Position numbers and translations under genes: made by a program. Of a DNA stretch of 64,000 nt, positions 36,571 through 46,335 are shown piece by piece. The stretch spans positions 16,944,001 to 17,008,000 of the forward strand of contig JARFIY010000254.1 of the NCBI GenBank assembly GCA_036346155.1. Reading direction: 5' to 3'. The notes beneath the pieces are model-generated. The model was not told the DNA's origin. It searched no databases and was given only the letters and a program-made list of their open reading frames with translations. This DNA is from Sinelater perroti. Its lineage: Eukaryota > Arthropoda > Insecta > Coleoptera > Elateridae. Positions within the stretch are counted from its first letter, which is position 1. Every line of letters starts with the position of its first letter.

Positions 36571-37359
36571 ATTTTGATATCACATTATACACTGTGTCTC
36601 ATTAATTTGTAATTAACTGAAATACGCAATACAATTGTAAATTAATGGCTCTGTTGTCTTGCTCTACTTGCACAGTTAGCTATAATTGCATGTAATTGGT
36701 GCAGTTACATCTAATCCGAGCCCATCCAAATTGGAACCGGTGAACGGTCAGCCGAAGTTTTTGTAAATTGCTGGGCCTGTCTAGTCAATGCATTATTAAT
36801 TAATTTCCTACTGGTTACAATGGAAACTACATTAAATCAATTTTTCATTCAACGCAACTGCTTTAATTTCGTTTTAATTATAATTTCTCTTCCAGCCGAT
36901 TACTGTTTTAAGCTTTTACGAACTTTCTACTCGAAATATGTTACTTATCACATTTTTACGCCACGGTGCTATACGATCTTAATTAGTTTTTGGCGCAAAA
37001 TTTGGTTTTTGTTATTTTGCAATATGTTTCTGGGCTCTTTTGGCCAGAGTCAATGTACTCTGGTCGATAATTTAATTTTCGACTCCAATTAACTTCTAAA
37101 ATTGGACGATCAATTATGCAAAGTGGTACAACTCATTGCGAGGGCTTCGGAGAGTGATCGAATTGGTTTGAATTAGTATTTCCACGTGCGATATGACATA
37201 ATGAGAGTAATGACAGCCAAGGATGGATCATTAAGGATCGGAAGTAGAGCCGCGAAGCGTAACGTTGCATAAGTTAGATAGAAGACGCTCAGGAGCGGAT
37301 GTGGAAGTGAAACCCCTATTGGTGAGCGCGACGTGTGTGAGAAAGTGTAGAGGCGGCCG
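36571..37359 (+). promoter_or_regulatory. upstream flank of the cuticle protein gene
   Basis: This is single-copy-looking sequence between array D and the core promoter. AATTAAT and TAATCCGAG-type homeodomain motifs occur near 36640-36810. The last 200 bases become GC-richer. It probably contains the gene's regulatory sequence, judged by position only. Confidence 0.4.
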
Positions 37360-37395
37360 TATAAAAGCGGCGGCAGGCCGCCAGGAGTCAGAGCC
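37360..37395 (+). promoter_or_regulatory. core promoter: TATA box and initiator
   Basis: TATAAAAG begins at 37360. An arthropod-type initiator TCAG lies at 37388-37391, which puts the presumed +1 A at 37390, exactly 30 bases after the TATA start. This spacing is the standard one for insect TATA promoters. The predicted 5' leader is 32 bases long. Confidence 0.8.
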
Positions 37396-37421
37396 TTCTA
37401 CTTCTTTCTACCTCTCGCACA

Positions 37422-38568
37422 ATGAAGGCTTTGGTAAGTATAGCGCCGCTAATTGGGTTTGCTCTAACGGCAGGCGTTGTTGCAGCTCGTATTCGGTGCC
37501 GTGTGCCTATGTTCTGCTCTAGCTGCGGAATCCGCGAAGCAAGCGGAACCAACGCAGGAGATCAAAAAACAGGATAAGCGCGGCATCTTGCTCGGAGATC
37601 ACGGAGGCGGACACGATTTTGGCGGTTTCGGAGGAGGCGACTTAGGCGGACATTTCCTAGCAGGCGGCTACGGCAGCGGCTACGGCGGCGGCGGCGACAT
37701 CGGAGGAGGCGCCCACCATGAAGAAGTTAAGACTGTCGTGGTTGAGAAGAAGGTGCCCGTTCCCTACACTGTGGAGAAGCACATTCCTTATACGGTGGAG
37801 AAGAAGGTGCCCTACGAAGTAAAAGTGTCCGTGCCTCAGCCATACACCGTAGAAAAGAAGGTTCCAGTTCCGGTTAAAGAATACGTCAAAGTACCTTATA
37901 TTGTGCCGCAGCCATACGAAGTAATCAAGAAAGTGCCCTATGAAGTTAAGGTGCCCGTCCCCAGGCCTTACGAAGTAAAGGTTCCCGTCCCTCAGCCTTA
38001 CACTGTCGAGAAGAAGGTACCGTACCCGGTCAAAGTGCCAGTACCGGAGCCTTACATCGTCGAGAAGAAGGTTGCAGTACCAGTAAAGGTTGAAATTCCA
38101 GTTCCACAACCCTACACCGTTGAGAAGAAGGTACCCTACGAGGTGAAGATCCCAATCGACAGGCCTTACCCTGTTCACGTACCTAAGCCGTACCCAGTCA
38201 CTGTAGAAAAGCACATTCCTTATCCTGTCGAGAAACCGATCCCATACGAAGTAAAGATACCCATTGATAAGCCCTACCCCGTCGAGGTACCCAAACCCGT
38301 GCCCTACCACGTCAAAGTACCGGTACCCCAGCCATACGCCGTAGAAAAGAGGATTCCGGTCGAGATCGAGAAGCCGGTGCCCGTGCCCGTTAAGATCCCA
38401 GTAGAAAAACCGTACCCGGTCTACAAAGAAATACCCGTACCAATAGAAAAAGAGGTGCCTGTACCTGTTAAGGTGCCCGTCCCAGTCCCAGTTCACATTC
38501 CATACCACCACGAGTCGTACGGCGGTAGCGGCGGCGGCGGCGGATACGAAGGGGGATACCATCACTGA
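37422..38568 (+). CDS. secreted cuticle protein with KVPVPxPYxVEK repeats (two exons, 364 aa)
   Basis: Exon 1 codes for only MKAL (37422-37433), then an intron GTAAGTA...TTGCAG (37434-37485, 52 bp). Exon 2 runs 37486-38568 in frame, ending TGA. The joined start gives a signal peptide (MKALLVFGAVCLCSALA, cut before AES). A short prosegment ends in the dibasic KR at residues 35-36. A glycine-rich stretch follows (about 37-79). The main domain (about 86-340) consists of tandem KVPxPY / PYxVEKKV / PIPYEV motifs. A His/Gly-rich tail ends GGYHH. No chitin-binding R&R motif is visible. Such low-complexity V/P/K/Y proteins are known as insect cuticular proteins (Vajk-like group). A structural role in cuticle is inferred from that resemblance. 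The frame is intact, and codon use is GC-rich compared with its surroundings. Confidence 0.9.
37434..37485 (+). other. intron 1 of the cuticle protein gene
   Basis: The donor TTG|GTAAGTA and the acceptor GTTGTTGCAG|CTC are canonical. The 52-base length is divisible by neither 3 nor a repeat unit. Splicing is required to place the signal peptide start in frame: without it the only upstream start is four codons before a frame break. Confidence 0.85.
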
Positions 38569-38778
38569 AGCGCTAGTTTTGTAGCTGCCTAGATGCTGTT
38601 ATATTGTTGTTGCGTAATTAGCCTCTTCAGCAGTGTCTTTATTATTGTTCGAAAGCTTGTTATTATTCATGCTACCATGACTTTTCTAAGGCTGCTGTCC
38701 GTTTCCGGCAGCGTCCGGCAGTATTATTCTGATTACGGCTGTATCTGTGTTAATTATTTTGTATTTTACTACTTTTGT

Positions 38779-38784
38779 AATAAA
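38779..38784 (+). terminator. polyadenylation signal of the cuticle protein gene
   Basis: AATAAA lies 210 bases after the stop codon, followed by a TGT/T-rich stretch. It is the first canonical hexamer downstream, so the 3' UTR is predicted to end near 38800. Confidence 0.75.
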
Positions 38785-38814
38785 AAACTTCTATCGGTGC
38801 AGCGCATTTTCTTG

Positions 38815-39125
38815 GGTCTAGAAAGCGCGAGCGACAGCTGCGGCGATTGCGGCGCCGCGCGTAATTGCCGGGGTTAATTGAGCTAAAAATCCGCGAGAAA
38901 GCGAGATTTCGTCGGGGCATGCATGCCCGAGCCCAATTAATTGGAGCCCCGGCTGCGCGGTGAAAGTGACCAGCGGCTTGCGCCCATTGTAGATCGCAGG
39001 GGCCGCTAATTGCGGCCTGGAAAATATGCCGTTTCCGTCGCACGGCACCCGTTTGCCGGAGAATTTCCCGGTTTGCACGCCGCGCACGTGGCGCGGGGCT
39101 TTCACGAACGGCAAACGTTTAGAAA
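38815..39125. promoter_or_regulatory. GC-rich downstream flank with two perfect palindromes
   Basis: This is a GC- and CpG-rich block just past the poly(A) site. It contains GGGCATGCATGCCC (38915-38928) and CCAATTAATTGG (38933-38944), both perfectly self-complementary and only four bases apart. The second resembles a paired homeodomain site. A 3' enhancer or boundary for the cuticle gene is possible but unproven. Confidence 0.35.
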
Positions 39126-39587
39126 CGCGCGTTCTATCAAATCAGAAAAAAGTGGTCTGGTTTGAGGAAAAGTGCGCGCATACTCGCTTGAATAAGAAAA
39201 TAGAGAAAATGCAGCAGGTCCCTCTCGGTCTCTGTCCCACTGCGGTCAGAGCTGAAGCTTCTCTCCCTATGTTTTGTGTGCGGACACCCCTACCTATCCT
39301 GTTCTCCCATAGCCTAGATTTGGTGACTTGTCGATAATTTTTTGTTGTATCGAATTTATTTCTACGAGAACATTCATCTCTATTCTTATAGAACGCTTCT
39401 CCATTAGGGGACTTAGCTAAATTACATTCTTTAATCAACAAGAAGGGACAAGGAAGGCCAAGGTCTACGCAAAGCACATTTGTTTGGAAGGGAAACCTTC
39501 TGCAAAGAGAGCAATGTTCAAGACCTGAATCACCAACACATCAATTAAAGATCGAATTGTTTTAGGCTTTTTAAGTAAAAAGATCCA
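39126..39587. other. intergenic DNA, nothing recognised
   Basis: No supported feature. Short open stretches on both strands here show no domain. Confidence 0.45.
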
Positions 39588-40147
39588 TTAAAATCTCCCG
39601 ACCTAAATTCCATTATTAGTCCGCTCCCCTACCATTACATCAACATCTGATAAATTCCATTGTAGATCAAAATTTGACTAGATGACTTAGAATAATTTAT
39701 TTCTTTAAAGGATATATTGGAGTGATAGGTAGAATATTTTACCCTCTATTTTTAACTGATCTACTTGTGGTCTCACGGAGATATAACCCAGCATTTCAAA
39801 GACCTTGACTAATTTTTTCTCGCGTCTGGCCAGGACATTTGACAACAGAAAAAGGTAACTGAAATTAAAGTCTCCCAATCTAAATTCCAATATTAGTCTG
39901 CTCCCCTACCATTACATTACATCAACGTCCGCTAAATTGCATTGTAGGTCAAAATTTGACTAGAAGTCTCAGAATAATTTGTTTCTTCAAAGGATATATT
40001 GGAGTAATAAGTAGAACTTTGCCCTCCATTTTTAACTGATCTGCTTGTGGTATCACGAGGATATAGCCCTACATATGAAAAACCTCGACTAATTTTTTCT
40101 CAGATCTGGTCAGGACATTTGACAACAGAAAGAAGGTAACTGAAATT
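39588..40147 (+). repeat. direct tandem duplication, two copies of about 280 bp
   Basis: Copy 1 is 39588-39866 and copy 2 is 39867-40147. Both begin AAA(A/G)TCTCCC and share TCTGCTCCCCTACCATTACA (one mismatch), CAAAATTTGACTAGA and AAAGGATATATTGGAGT. Both end GACATTTGACAACAG then GGTAACTGAAATT. Similarity is high by eye (over 80 percent), so this is a fairly recent duplication. No coding content is recognised. Confidence 0.85.
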
Positions 40148-42395
40148 TGCTCCTTGCTACCAGGACCTTCTGGATCTGTATGTATCTATTGTATCTCTGA
40201 GAAGAGTGAAACAGAAATAAAAGTGAAAAGTAAAAAAAAGCAGAAACAAAGTTCCTATAAACTAAAAAATTGTTATGTTACAAGGACAATACACAAAGCG
40301 TTCATTTATGTATGTCCTCACCTGGCTGTGAAGTTAGGCAACTGGAGTTACTACTACCAAGCTTTGTTTTGCTAGAAAGACAGGCTGAGCATAAACATTT
40401 TCATAAACCACACACAACATATGCGCATAGAAATCTATAAATTTATTTTTACGATTGATAAGAACAAATTTGGTTACCTAAATACCACGACTAGACTACC
40501 TCTAACAGACAACTATCAATCGTATGTGGTAGATCTTGAAAGGAAATGTATCGCAATAAAGATCATAAGGTAAAAATACTTAAAACTAGCATTCGTATAA
40601 AAAAAAACTAAAAACATCAAAAACCCAAAAAGAAAATAAAAATATAAAGAGCAAAAAGAAAGAACAGATATCTGAAATGAAGATAATAGCCAATAGTTTA
40701 AAGAAGACGCCATAAGAAGCTTTATCACTTTTGTTTTTCTAACATAAGTTTTGATCGTTTTTTCTACAGCCAGAAAAAGTTGGAAAATCTTACCTAAAGT
40801 TGACGAAAATCACCTCTCTTACTGAGTTGAATTGACAGAATCTTTATTTATTTTTAACCTTTTGAGCCCTATAGATGTGACAACCATCACAGAGTAACTT
40901 TAGTAGTCCAACTTTTTAAACTTTTTCCCTTTTTGGGTAGCAAAACGCTTGTTGGATTATAAAATTCTTTACAGAATTTTTCACCTATTATTTTTTTCAT
41001 TAATGTCCCGATTTGCATGTTCTGTGATTGATAACGATGGACTAGAGACAGAGTGAATGTTAATTATAAAGACAAACTTTAAGAGATAATTCCTGAAAAT
41101 GAAAAGTAACAAAAAATCCTCTCTAAACACATGTCTGAGAATAGAAGGCAATACTGTCAATAGGTGCCACTTAAACGCACTTCACACTACATGAACAAAA
41201 ACATAAAAACCCTTATAGGGAGCTAAAGTTTTGAAGAAAAAGTTTTTTGTTTTGAAAAATCAGAAGAATAAAACCAAAGAAGCCACCAGAAAGGCAAAAT
41301 AAATGTTATGAGCAGAATTTGAAAGTAAGCTCAAGACTGAATAGGCGAACATTCTAGAACTGATAGCAAAAGAAAGAAAATTAAAACACATGCATTAAAC
41401 ATAAGTAACAGTGAAGAAAACAGAAACAAAAGGAAGAAAGCTTATGCTAACATGGGTTAATACTTCTGCTGAAGATTTAAAGAAGGCGATCAGAAGAAGC
41501 TGTGTAGTTCCAGAAGGAGAGAAAGAGAAAAATATTTACAAAAAAGATGAAGGAAACTATAAAATAAAACAAATATTAAGCGGAAGTCAGAACCAAAGTG
41601 GAATGCTTAGGGAATATCAATAATAGTGACTATAATAACTATAAGATAATTTGTTTATCGTCGGTGGTACAGAAAATATGCTGAAGAATTTTGGAAAAGA
41701 CTGCAAAAGAATATAAAGAGAGAATTAAAAAATTCATGAAAAACTCTTCAGACGACAGTAAAATGTTCTGCTCTTAACTTATCTTCATTCATATCGATAT
41801 GTTTAGCATTTTTTTTAATTTCGTCTCTTGTTTAGTAAGTCTGCTTTTTATTTTAGAATTGTCACCCTAGTGTAGTACTTTCCAGCCAGCAATTTATTTT
41901 TTTTTCTATAACAGAGTTTGTTACCGATAATCTCTGTTGGGAATTTGATTCTGTCTCCACTGGTTTCATTTTCACCCTCAGCTCCCCCTATAACTTTAAA
42001 AAAATCTTTGGTTTTTGAGTTTTTGATAATGAACAAATTTAGATGCTTGGAAATTCTTTATCTACTTACATTTGATAAACACTTTGCATCTCCCGATTTA
42101 CGGTATTGGTCGTTAATACATGAACTATTTAGTTACTGGTACCATTCGTAATATGCACTGAAACATTTAAGGTATATCTTGATGTTCAAATTCTTCAGTA
42201 TCAGCTTACAACGATGTATAATTCCATATATTTGTCCTAATTATTCACAACAGACATTCTTGTCAATTTAACTACATCTCCAATAGATGATGCTATGGAC
42301 AGTCATCCATTTATGGTACTAAAATTGATGCGAATTGTTATGTACTTCTACGGATGAGTACCCTCATGTTAAGTGTTACAAAGACATTGTCACAC
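40148..42395. other. AT-rich intergenic DNA, no recognised gene
   Basis: Only short open stretches occur. The longest with any biased composition is a Lys/Glu-rich 70-codon frame at 41411-41623, which has no recognisable domain. Nothing else is supported. Confidence 0.4.
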
Positions 42396-43323
42396 TTAGT
42401 TGCACATGTCAGTCTTTAACGTACTCCTCTCCAGACTCAACACATTCTGGAGGCATCCTGATGCCCTTTTCAAAAAAGGCTTTTGGTTGGCGGCGTATTC
42501 ACTCCCAAATAATTTAGATGACGGCGTCGCTGTCCGCAAACCGCATGCCTTATAAGTCTGATTTGAGCCTTCCGAACAGGTAGAAATCACTTGGGACAAA
42601 ATTGGGACTGTACGGCGGATGCGGCAGAAGGGTTTCCATTGTTGTTTTGGCCGTATGAGGACGTGCATTGTTTTGAAGGAAAGGCTAGCTTTCCGCCTGT
42701 CTTCCGCTTGGATCGGATTCTTTTTCTTTACGTCTGTTGCCAGGAGGTCTAAGTAATAAGCTTCCAGTCCCAGAAGAACGTTGCCATTACTTTTTTTGTC
42801 GAACGGCTGCTCCGCATTCTCTTGGATTTGGGTGAACTGATATGCCGCCACTCACGTGATGGCTGCTGGAACTCGAAAATGAAGCTGTGCACCCATGGTC
42901 ACTATAGACTTCAAAATACATTACCTTCGTCTTCAGCCTGCTGTAGGAGACGACTGGTAGCTTGCATACGCACCATTTTGTCCGTTAAAGTGCGTGGTAC
43001 CCACTGTGCATTCATCTTGTGATAGTGCAGGTGTTTTTTCACAATGTCTTCTACATTATCAACACTGATGAACATACTGCACCTATTCTCACGAATAAGC
43101 GCGTCTGCACGATCAATGTTTGGCTCGGTAACGGATGTTCGCGGCCGACGATTATGCGGTTCATTCTCCACGCGCTCTCTGCTCCTCTGAAGCACTCACA
43201 CCATTCAAACACACGAATCCATGAAAGGTACTTTTCCCATACTGTTGTTGGAGTCTGTGGTGAATTTCAGCCGTCCAAAATAGGATGTGATGCCAGCAAA
43301 CATTGATGCTGTGTGCGAACTAA
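42396..43323 (-). mobile_element. mariner-like element with decayed ends (MLE-3)
   Basis: The left end TTAGTTGCACA (42396-42406) and the reverse of the right end TTAGTTCGCACACA (to 43323) look like degenerate terminal inverted repeats. No TA duplication is preserved on the left. The length of about 930 bp is less than the usual 1.3 kb, so part has been lost. The transposase pseudogene runs on the minus strand. Confidence 0.55.
42400..43195 (-). pseudogene. mariner transposase, frameshifted and internally deleted
   Basis: The N-terminal part reads SRERVENEPHNRRPRTSVTE (43185 downward), the second helix-turn-helix. HYHKMNAQWVPRTLTDKM (about 43025) is the WVPHxLT motif. VMATFFWDWK (about 42790) is the pre-catalytic strand. 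NARPHTAKTT-type text and PYSPNFVPSDFYLF (about 42620-42580) come from the catalytic domain, and PSDF keeps the third aspartate. The interval between WVP and MATFFWD is about 45 codons short, which removes the TGDE motif with the first catalytic aspartate. Frames change at least twice. Confidence 0.8.
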
Positions 43324-43384
43324 TAAAGCAACGTCAGCATTTGACTTAGCGTAAAATGTAGTCATCCTTAGTCATTAGTATGAC

Positions 43385-44110
43385 TAGCGCACATATTTCA
43401 TGAACATTTAATGGTGAAAAAGCTGTGTGCGCGTTGGGTCCCGCATTAGATAACGATCGCTAAAAAACAGGCTCGTGCTCAGGTAATACGATCACGGTTC
43501 AAATATCGTTTATAATATTGTCACAGGCGACGAATCTTAGATTTATGCATATGAGTCCAAAAGTAAACAGCTGTCAACTATACAGATCTTCCAAGATGAG
43601 CCAAACCCAACAAAAATTGTTCACGCTCGAAGCACTTCGAAGCAAATGGTCGTCTGTTTTTTTTTTAGAAAAACTGGACATGTCGCAAGCGTGGTTTTAA
43701 ATGATCATGAAACGGTCAATTCTGAATGAATAGACATTTGTTTGCTAGAGGTCTTCGGAGAAATAAGAAAAACTAACGCGCGACGCCGGATCATTTTGCA
43801 GCATGACAGTACGAGCTCACACATATCGACGCAAACAACTGGCATTTTGAACACTCAAAACGTCGAATTCATGAGTCATCCGATGTATAGTTCTGACTTA
43901 GCCTCTAACGATTTTATTTTGTTTCCACACATGAAGAACAAACTACGTGACAACAATTGTCGACGTGCGAAGTGGCAGTTGAGGCGTTTAAAACTCATGT
44001 CTCGGAGACACCCGATTCGCTATAGATAAAGGGCTATGAAAGTTGGTTCCAACGTATGCAGCAATGTATTAATTACCAAGGAGATTATTCTAAAAAACAA
44101 TAAAAAAGTT
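43385..44110 (+). pseudogene. mariner transposase of a second subfamily, 5'-truncated (MLE-4)
   Basis: It begins abruptly at IFHEHLMVKKLCARWVPH (43390-43445), so the helix-turn-helix part is missing. It continues with FFLEKLDMSQ-type text, then LEVFGEIRKTNARRRIILQH (43747-43805) and DSTSSHISTQTT. HPMYSSDLASNDFILFPHMK (about 43879) and NKLRDN follow. The end is WFQRMQQCIN-like text and GDYSKKQ, stopping at 44101-44103. HD and SND keep two catalytic aspartates. Stops and frameshifts are scattered. It is distinct from the neighbouring MLE-3, which lies on the other strand about 60 bp away. No terminal repeat was identified. Confidence 0.8.
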
Positions 44111-45294
44111 TCCATCATTAAACATTTGTTTTTGTTAGTTTTTTCCAGTAGATGCAAACAGATATTGTATACAAGCTTAATGTGCATAGACTTTACACTG
44201 TCCACTTTTTTGACGTGAAAACGTCTTAAGTATAATACTAAAGTACCAGTCCAAAATTATTCCAAAATGGTCGAGGTTGAAATGCCTAATTCTCGAAGAC
44301 TACTAGACGGAGGACAACGGGAAGAGCAACGTTCGACAGAGGAAGATTGAAAACGATAAGCAAACCAGTCAAAATTTTTTCCACTTCCCATACGACGCAA
44401 GGAAGGAGGGGGGGCGCGGCTAACGAAGCGACGTTTTCACAAAAACCTCACGTTAGTATCCCCGATTACTACCCATCCATGTTTTAGTTTTAAGCAAATA
44501 GTGCTAATGGTTTTATTGTTAGCTAATATCACTGATGTGACACTACCTTTAATCTGCTACTATGGTCGTTTATGTGATGAGAGGGCACTGTCACGCTGAT
44601 ATGTTAACAAAGTTTAATGCATCTGCAGACACTACAATTCCAGAAAGTACAAGCTAATTTTATTGAGGTACGCAAATGTGTTTTTGATCATTGTGCTGCC
44701 TTCTAGTAGGGTCATATGCAAATATGGACTTTCTTATTTACCTTTTTTAGGGCGTTTATTTTTCATTCCCATTAACTTATTACTGAAGTAGTAAGCTTTC
44801 CAAACACTCTAACATAATATGCAGTGTAAAAATACTAAACCCATGATCAACATAATCGACATAAGTACAATAATTGAAGTATATAGAAAACTAATGAGTT
44901 CTATGGAAAAAATGTATATTATAACGACATCTGATATTGTCATCTTCAAGGGCATAACAGCAATGACAATGTCTCTTACTACTCTACATTTTTATTGTAC
45001 ACCTAAGGCAAATCATGAGACCTCACTGTCTCCATTTATAAATTCATCTGCTTCACTACAAACCTTGTCTCTTTGAAGGTGGAGGCAAATTTCAGCCTCT
45101 GGAGTTGAAAGAGCTAATTCATGAGAAGGACTGGGTGCTTCCGTCCTAATGACCAGCAGGGGTATCAAATACAGAACAGGTCTGGAAAGTCTGGCTAGAA
45201 TTACCACTCCATTAGTCTTCTGCTAAGTTTTGGTAAACAGGGGGCAGATGATCCACCGCTGCTGAAGAATAGTATTTAAAATTTGGAGAATTAA
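44111..45294. other. intergenic DNA, nothing firmly recognised
   Basis: No supported motif. The last part may be decayed jockey sequence preceding the FGFR-type motif. Confidence 0.4.
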
Positions 45295-45425
45295 TTTGGA
45301 TTCCGTTCTAGCTACTTTAATGCAATAGTCTTCCTTGATGTGGCTAAGATCTTTGATAATGTTTGTAGCAATAGCTTCGTCTACAAGATGGCTTCAGCAT
45401 CTATCTTGGTGATAATTATTCAGAT
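45295..45425 (+). pseudogene. jockey-like LINE reverse transcriptase, 5' segment (copy 2)
   Basis: FGFRSS at 45295 is joined almost directly to YFNAIVFLDVAKIFDN. In intact jockey elements about 20 residues lie between these motifs, so a small deletion occurred. AVFLDVAKAFD is the catalytic motif A; here its first aspartate is kept. FVYKMASASI follows. The frame is cut at 45426 by a mariner and resumes at 46061. Confidence 0.8.
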
Positions 45426-46060
45426 TACGAGGGTTATTTTTTTTTCAAATGAAAATCACCGTCAGAATCAAGAAAATTTTATATGGAACAATGTGATACA
45501 TAATCGCCGTTCAGATTCATACATTTGTCGTAGCGTGGTACCAATTTTCCAATACCTTCATCATAGAAAGCAGCCGCCTGTGTTTTCAACCAATTCTGTA
45601 CGCTGTTCTGCAGCTCGTTGTTTGTGGCGAAAGTTTCTCCTCCTAGCCAGCGTTTCACGTGGGCAAAGAGATGAAAAACTGAGGGAGCCAAGTCAGGGCT
45701 GTATGGTAGATCGCCTGATCCACGCGCTGAACTGGCTTCCTTCCCTAGCCGCCTGCATCATGAACATCATGAACAGTTTCTGCACCATTTCCGCACTTTG
45801 CTGTCACTCAAAAACTTTTCTCCGTACACTTTACTCATTCGTCTATGAATTTCAGCTGCATTGCTTCCTTCAACATGCAGAAATCGAATAACTGAACGCA
45901 ATATGTGCTCCCTACGTACTCAGAAATGACAATCGCGAATCGACGCGTTCCCCGGGCCAACTACAGACACAGCGCAAGCCGTCTGCGCACAGACCTAGCG
46001 GATTTTTCCCGAAGCTTTCCTTTAGCGACCAATCGGACCTTGAAAAAAATAGCCCTCATA
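45426..46060 (-). mobile_element. internally deleted mariner inserted in the jockey RT (MLE-5)
   Basis: TA lies at both edges (45426-45427 and 46059-46060). The left end reads CGAGGGTTATTTTTTTTTCA. The right end in reverse reads TGAGGGCTATTTTTTTCAAG. These are clear terminal inverted repeats. The jockey reading continues on both sides. At 631 bp between the TAs it is half the normal mariner length. The missing half is the centre of the transposase. Confidence 0.85.
45479..45905 (-). pseudogene. mariner transposase, central deletion
   Basis: On the minus strand, VIRFLHVEGSNAAEIHRRMS and KVYGEKFLSDSKVRKWCRN (about 45900-45790) form the N-terminal helix-turn-helix. After a short junction the text jumps to PYSPDLAPSVFHLFAHVKRW (about 45700-45640). 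It then runs open to VPRYDKCMNLNGDYVS and a stop at 45479. About 190 residues, including the first two catalytic aspartates, are missing. The third one (APSDFHLF) is valine. The N-terminus closely resembles MLE-1, so both belong to one subfamily. Confidence 0.85.
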
Positions 46061-46335
46061 TTTAGCTTTTTCTCTCTGTCCCAAAGTTTCCAGTTAAATT
46101 CGGCTACATGAAATCATCAAAGAGGTATTTATGGGTCAGCATCCCCCAAGACTCCATGTTGCCTCTGGTGTTATTCAACCTTTAGATGAGGTAGATACCA
46201 ATTATGCCCTCCATAACAATGACCCAATACGCAGACAATACTGTGGTGCTCTTAAACTTGCTGCGGTCTTTCCTGATGATCTGGTGTATTTACGAGCTGG
46301 ACAAAATGCAAGAATGGTACAGCACGTAGAGCACA
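46061..46335 (+). pseudogene. jockey-like LINE reverse transcriptase, 3' segment (copy 2)
   Basis: The frame continues with FPVKFGYMKSSKR (about 46090-46125). SIPQDSMLPLVLFNL follows (about 46137-46183; usual GVPQGSVLSPLLFNL). Then come IPIMPSITMTQYADNTVVLL (about 46200-46255) and MQEWYST. YADN replaces the catalytic YADD, so one metal-binding aspartate is lost. Two stops interrupt the frame. Downstream sequence is too decayed to follow. Confidence 0.8.

Noticed and set aside
37657..38565. 302-codon open frame antisense to the cuticle gene
   Set aside because: It is a shadow caused by the sense strand's repetitive codons, which never produce a reverse stop. The antisense frame has no promoter, no signal and no domain.
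41411..41623. Lys/Glu-rich 70-codon frame
   Set aside because: Composition follows the local A-rich strand bias, and no family or context supports a gene.
43480..43515. tRNA-like GGTTCAAAT box
   Set aside because: No matching acceptor stem, D arm or anticodon arm could be drawn around it, and it lies within a mariner relic.
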